Shown here: in pieces, positions 60,737-64,000 of the stretch | Position numbering within the stretch: the first letter of the stretch is position 1 | How the letters are laid out: every line of letters starts with the position of its first letter | Assembly: GCA_002413785.1 (NCBI GenBank) | Contig: DHXR01000024.1 | Span: forward strand, 1-64,000 | DNA: 64,000 nucleotides | DNA from: Mucilaginibacter sp. UBA5151 | GTDB lineage: Bacteria; Bacteroidota; Bacteroidia; Sphingobacteriales; Sphingobacteriaceae | Direction of reading: 5' to 3' | Made by a program: the position numbers and the translations under genes | The notes under the pieces: model-generated | The model's input: the letters and a program-made list of their open reading frames with translations, nothing else | The model's database searches: none | What the model was told of the DNA's origin: nothing

Positions 60737-61732
60737 TTAAGCTTTTAAAACAATTTTACCGAACTGGGATGAGTTTGCCATTCGTTGAACAGCTATTTCC
60801 GCATCGGCAAGCGGAAACACTTCATCAATAACAGGGATAATTTTATGTTTATTTACAAAATCAACCATCGCTTTAAACTCCTCATTGGTGCCCATGGTAG
60901 TGCCAATAATTTGCAGCTGCTTCCAGAATATCTTACGGCCGTTAAGTTCGGGTATATTGCCTGCTGTTCCGCCAAATAGAACAATACGGGCGCCGGGATT
61001 GCAAATGTCAGGTAATTTGGCAAATCCCTCGCCCAGGGCGCTGTCGATAATCACATCAAAACCACCTGCAAGACCCTGCAATACTTCGGCCCAGTCGGGC
61101 GACTTATAGTTTACCCCCGCTGTTGCCCCCATTTGTTTAGCCCTTTCAATTTTTTCGTCCGAACCCGAAGTTACAAATACTTCGCAGCCGGCCGCCAATG
61201 CCCATTGCAAGGCAAAAGAACCTGTCCCTGCACCAACACCAACAATCAATACCTTGTCGCCTTTAGCGGCCCGGCCCTTGGTGAATAAAGCCCGGTAAGC
61301 CGTTAAACCGGCAAGCGGCAACGCGGCAGCTTGTTCCCAGCTTAAATGCGGAGGTTTTGGGTATAGGTATTCGGCCCTGACCCTCACATATTCTGCAAAA
61401 GTGCCGTCTTCGGGCAGACCTAAAATTTTAAATTCTTTTGATTGATATTCGGGGTGGCTGCCCCAATCATAACCGGGATTAATGATCACTTCCTTTCCCA
61501 ACCATTCCTTTTCAGCATCGCTGCCCGCTTCAGCAACAAGGCCGGCGCCATCGGATCCTAAAATAATAGGATATTTGATCCCTGCATATTTGCCAATAGT
61601 TATCCAGTAGTCGCGGCGGTTTAATGCTGCGGCCTTTATCTTAACCAAAACCTCGCCGGGTTTAAGGGCTGGTTTTTCAACTTCTTTTAATGACAAGGGC
61701 TGATCCGGCCCTTCAAGGACAATTGCTTTCAT
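60737..61732 (-). CDS. MDR-family quinone oxidoreductase/alcohol dehydrogenase-like protein
   Basis: 331 residues. A GroES-like N-terminal domain (AALNRRDYWITIGKYAGIKYPIILGSDGAG) and Rossmann domain with VLIVGVGAGTGSFALQWALAAG (about 160-181). The usual catalytic zinc ligand Cys after the AALNxxD block is replaced, and no structural four-cysteine lobe is present. This fits a zinc-independent quinone reductase-type MDR enzyme using NADPH. The substrate is unknown. Monocistronic. Confidence 0.85.
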   Translation of the reverse strand: MKAIVLEGPDQPLSLKEVEKPALKPGEVLVKIKAAALNRRDYWITIGKYAGIKYPIILGSDGAGLVAEAGSDAEKEWLGKEVIINPGYDWGSHPEYQSKEFKILGLPEDGTFAEYVRVRAEYLYPKPPHLSWEQAAALPLAGLTAYRALFTKGRAAKGDKVLIVGVGAGTGSFALQWALAAGCEVFVTSGSDEKIERAKQMGATAGVNYKSPDWAEVLQGLAGGFDVIIDSALGEGFAKLPDICNPGARIVLFGGTAGNIPELNGRKIFWKQLQIIGTTMGTNEEFKAMVDFVNKHKIIPVIDEVFPLADAEIAVQRMANSSQFGKIVLKA

Positions 61733-61837
61733 AAATATGGGCTAAAAATAAATGTCTGAACCATGATTATAGGATTAAAAGATCACCATGATTAAAATCA
61801 AGAGAATCAGACAAATCCCAAAAATCCCGGTTCAGAC

Positions 61838-61859
61838 AAAAAGTTCCCCCTTCAGGGGG
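61838..61859 (-). terminator. Probable terminator of sodA
   Basis: On the minus strand CCCCC-TGAA-GGGGG followed by AACTTTTTG, 9-10 nt past the sodA stop codon. The stem belongs to a C/G-run motif common in Bacteroidota intergenic DNA, so termination is likely but not certain. Confidence 0.55.
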
Positions 61860-61868
61860 TTAGGGGGT

Positions 61869-62474
61869 TTACGCCTTGCTGTACAATTCAGCAACGTGGT
61901 TCCAGTTGATCACATTCCAGATAGCCGCCAGGTATTCAGGACGACGGTTCTGATATTTCAGGTAATAAGCATGTTCCCAAACATCAATACCCAAAATAGG
62001 CGTGCCTTTTACTTCGGCAATATCCATCAGCGGGTTGTCCTGGTTAGGGGTTGAAGTTATCGCTAATTTTTTATCAGCGGTAACAATCAGCCATGCCCAG
62101 CCAGATCCGAAACGGGTAGCGCCTGCTTCAGAAAGTTTGGTTTTAAAATCAGCGAATGTGCCGAATGTGCTTTTAATTGCTGTGGCAAGAGCGCCTGTTG
62201 GTTCGCCGCCGCCACCGGGTGAAAGTAATGTCCAGAACAGGCTGTGGTTAAAATGCCCGCCTCCGTTGTTCCTGACTGCCATAGGGAATTTTGAGATATT
62301 TTTTATGATATCATCAATGCTGCTATCAGCTTCGGGTTTTCCTTCCAGGGCTTTGTTTAAATTGGTAACATAAGCCTGGTGGTGTTTGCCATGGTGGATT
62401 TCCATGGTCAGTTTATCAATGTGCGGTTCCAGTGCATCAGTAGCGTAAGGTAACGCCGGTAGTGTAAATGCCAT
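61869..62474 (-). CDS. sodA: Superoxide dismutase (Fe/Mn)
   Basis: 201 residues. Metal ligands are recognisable: His27 (MEIHHGKHHQAYV), His81-region (GGHFNHSLFW), and Asp/His in IDVWEHAYYLKYQNRRPEYL. The sequence GGGEPTGALATAI and GSGWAWLIV are typical of the Fe/Mn SOD family. It converts superoxide to hydrogen peroxide and oxygen. On the minus strand a TATATTTG (62516-62509) 35 nt upstream of the start fits the -7 consensus, but I see no matching -33 element. Confidence 0.93.
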   Translation of the reverse strand: MAFTLPALPYATDALEPHIDKLTMEIHHGKHHQAYVTNLNKALEGKPEADSSIDDIIKNISKFPMAVRNNGGGHFNHSLFWTLLSPGGGGEPTGALATAIKSTFGTFADFKTKLSEAGATRFGSGWAWLIVTADKKLAITSTPNQDNPLMDIAEVKGTPILGIDVWEHAYYLKYQNRRPEYLAAIWNVINWNHVAELYSKA

Positions 62475-62563
62475 AATATTAAGTTTAAAGTTTAATGATA
62501 GTACGAAACAAATATAAACCGTTGAATGCGATTTTGTTTTAAATGAATGTAATTTTTGTGAAC

Positions 62564-63034
62564 CTACTTCCTCTTACTTTTAAAAAATCCCCTTACCAGC
62601 TCGGCACATTCATTTTCATGGATGCCGCCTGTTATCACGGTTTTGGGGTGGGTAATTTTCTGGTTTAACCTCCCGAAACCAAGTTTGGCGTCATAAGCGC
62701 CAAAAACAATCCGGCTCAATTGGAACCAGTAACAGGCCCCGGCGCACATCACACAGGGCTCAAGGGTGACATATAAGGTGCAATCCTGCAGGTATTTACC
62801 GCCCATGAAATTAGCGGCGGCGGTTAGCGCCTGCATTTCGGCATGCGCCGATACATCATTCAGCCGTTCGGTAAGGTTATGCCCCCGTCCAATGATCTTT
62901 CCCTTACAAACAACGATGGCGCCAATAGGTATCTCACCCTCAGCCAAAGCTAATTTAGCTTCCCCGACAGCCTCATTCATAAAAAAATCATCGGGTGAAA
63001 TGCCCGGCTCATCGCCAAAAGTAATATACCTCAT
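62564..63034 (-). CDS. TadA-like tRNA/nucleoside deaminase
   Basis: 156 residues, cytidine/deoxycytidylate deaminase fold: zinc motif SAHAEMQAL (His-Ala-Glu, about 66-74) and LEPCVMCAGACYW (PCxxC, about 99-111), with GEIPIGAIVVCKGKIIGRGHN. This is the TadA group, which deaminates adenosine 34 of tRNA-Arg to inosine; nucleoside or guanine deaminase specificity cannot be excluded. Its start codon overlaps the stop of the csaA-like gene by one base, so the pair is co-transcribed. Confidence 0.88.
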   Translation of the reverse strand: MRYITFGDEPGISPDDFFMNEAVGEAKLALAEGEIPIGAIVVCKGKIIGRGHNLTERLNDVSAHAEMQALTAAANFMGGKYLQDCTLYVTLEPCVMCAGACYWFQLSRIVFGAYDAKLGFGRLNQKITHPKTVITGGIHENECAELVRGFFKSKRK

Positions 63035-63369
63035 TATATCAGTTTGCTGCCGTCCGGCACAGGTTTATCAATAGTTGCCAACACAATATCGCCATTTTCG
63101 TCAGCAAAACCCGTTACCAGAAATTGCGACATAAAATTAGCAATTTGCTTTTCGGGGAAATTAACCACGCCCAGGATCTGTCTGCCCGGAAGCTCCTCCT
63201 TACTGTAATGTTTGGTGATCTGTGCGCTCGACCATTTAATGCCCAAAGGGCCAAAATCAACCTTTATCTTATAAGCAGGCTTACTGGCTTCGGCGAAATC
63301 TGCGGCTTCCAGGATGGTTCCGGCACACAGTTCTATTTTTTCAAAATCGTGCCAGGTAATGGTTTCCAT
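63034..63369 (-). CDS. CsaA-like tRNA-binding chaperone
   Basis: 111 residues. A single tRNA-binding (EMAP/OB-fold) domain: FEKIELCAGTILEAADFAEASKPAYKIKVDFGPLGIKWSSAQITKHY followed by LPGRQILGVVNFPEKQIANFMSQFLVTGF. Length and motifs match CsaA, a homodimer with chaperone and tRNA-binding activity. First gene of a two-gene unit with the deaminase. Confidence 0.88.
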   Translation of the reverse strand: METITWHDFEKIELCAGTILEAADFAEASKPAYKIKVDFGPLGIKWSSAQITKHYSKEELPGRQILGVVNFPEKQIANFMSQFLVTGFADENGDIVLATIDKPVPDGSKLI

Positions 63370-63515
63370 ATTGCAAAGGTATAAACCTCAAACAAATCCT
63401 GTCCTTTGATCATAATTTTTTATTTTTGCCCCGTCGGCAATAATGTTTCAATTACATTTTGTAATTTAACTTGCAATTGGAAGACGTGTCAGTTTCTTTA
63501 AAATAGATATTCATT

Positions 63516-64000
63516 ATGAGGAAGGGTATGCTGTTTATTTCAGCGACAATTTTAATTACTGCAAGCCTTTTGGGGCCTGCTTTTGCAAAAGATTGCCGGA
63601 GGAATACAGTTTTTATTCATACGCACAAGGGTTTAATAACCGATACGGTGCCGCCTCCAGATGTGATGGATATTGTTGCAGCCGCTATTTATTCGCTAAA
63701 TACGTTCAGTATCGAAAAAGTTGCCGCTTTATATACCCCTAATGCCGTAATTGCTGACGATGAACCCCCTTATTCGTGGAACGGGCCAACGGCGGGTGTG
63801 CAATGGGTAAACGCCGTTGAGCAGGTATGCAAAGATAACCGCTTAACAAAGCTAAAAGGGACGATAGAAGCGATAAATGTTTTTCAGCAAACAACCGATA
63901 ATGTTTACATAGTGGTGCCGGTGAATTATTCGGGCGAATTACCAGGGAAAACACATTTTACATCCAGGGGCGCATTCACATTTGTTTTGAGGATGATAAA
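63516..64000 (+). CDS. Secreted NTF2/SnoaL-like protein (partial, runs off the right edge)
   Basis: At least 161 codons, no stop before the end of the window. Signal peptide (MRKGMLFISATILITASLLGPAFAKD; the cleavage region near residue 24). From about residue 48, DVMDIVAAAIYSLNTFSIEKVAALYTPNAVIADDEPPYSWNGPTAGVQWVNAV resembles the NTF2-like cone fold (DUF4440/SnoaL type) in which a short acidic loop and aromatic strand line a pocket. Function unknown. An ATG in frame three codons later (63528) is an alternative start. Confidence 0.7.
   Translation, partial: MRKGMLFISATILITASLLGPAFAKDCRRNTVFIHTHKGLITDTVPPPDVMDIVAAAIYSLNTFSIEKVAALYTPNAVIADDEPPYSWNGPTAGVQWVNAVEQVCKDNRLTKLKGTIEAINVFQQTTDNVYIVVPVNYSGELPGKTHFTSRGAFTFVLRMI

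Overview
The window reads as chromosome of a Bacteroidota species, most likely of the family Sphingobacteriaceae (the Mucilaginibacter/Pedobacter side). This is inferred from gene content: a DUF4175 protein, an Ig-like 'PPQGGPKD' lipoprotein, a Reg_prop/Y_Y_Y sensor kinase, a gamma-carbonic-anhydrase-like protein and a DUF4142 lipoprotein. Promoters of the Bacteroidota type (TTTG, 19-20 nt, TAnnTTTG) and the near absence of Shine-Dalgarno sequences agree. No rRNA genes and one tRNA gene (Gly-CCC) were found. Both edges cut ordinary sequence, and one gene runs off the right edge.

Layout. 1-5.6 kb: a beta-helix protein, thiL and the divergent nadA/nadB pair, followed by the tRNA. 5.6-8.4 kb: a VapBC toxin-antitoxin pair, a gamma-carbonic-anhydrase-like protein and an Ig-like lipoprotein. 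8.5-13.2 kb: mnmG (gidA), then three perfect parS-type sites that suggest the replication-origin region is not far away, an ABC-F ATPase and an SDR-like protein. 13.5-15.8 kb: a lipid-transport (MlaE/F/D-like) operon. 16-21.5 kb: a two-component system and a thiamine-diphosphate decarboxylase. 21.7-25.7 kb: a two-gene P-loop ATPase operon, one protein with a long TPR array, behind a promoter embedded in tandem 16-bp palindromes. 25.7-30.5 kb: a DUF4175 / HATPase / ybeY / glutathione-peroxidase operon.

30.8-34.5 kb is accessory: a REP-type Y1 transposase with its palindromic repeats, a DUF262-DUF1524 (GmrSD-like) protein directly preceded by a remnant of a type I specificity subunit, and a 42-bp tandem hairpin array. 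34.5-39.9 kb holds a GT51 transglycosylase, an MBL-fold protein, a YceH-family protein, a DUF4142 lipoprotein and a divergent peptide deformylase. 40.3-43.6 kb is a candidate defence cassette: HigB-like toxin, HTH-ImmA/IrrE protein, an sce7725/beta-like protein and an sce7726-like nuclease. 44-51.3 kb is a seven-gene TetR-controlled ABC-2 exporter operon. 51.9-56.5 kb is a TolC/MacA/MacB-type exporter. A GH5 glycosidase follows, then a type II restriction-modification pair (58.4-60.5 kb), then oxidoreductase, sodA, tadA-like and csaA-like genes and a partial NTF2-like gene.

The most striking structural observation is that the 40.3-43.6 kb cassette and the restriction-modification pair are each bracketed by two direct copies of the same roughly 125-190 bp hairpin-rich repeat. 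These four copies are the only ones I found in the window. They suggest a shared mechanism for placing or exchanging defence genes. All functional calls come from reading motifs; no database search was run.
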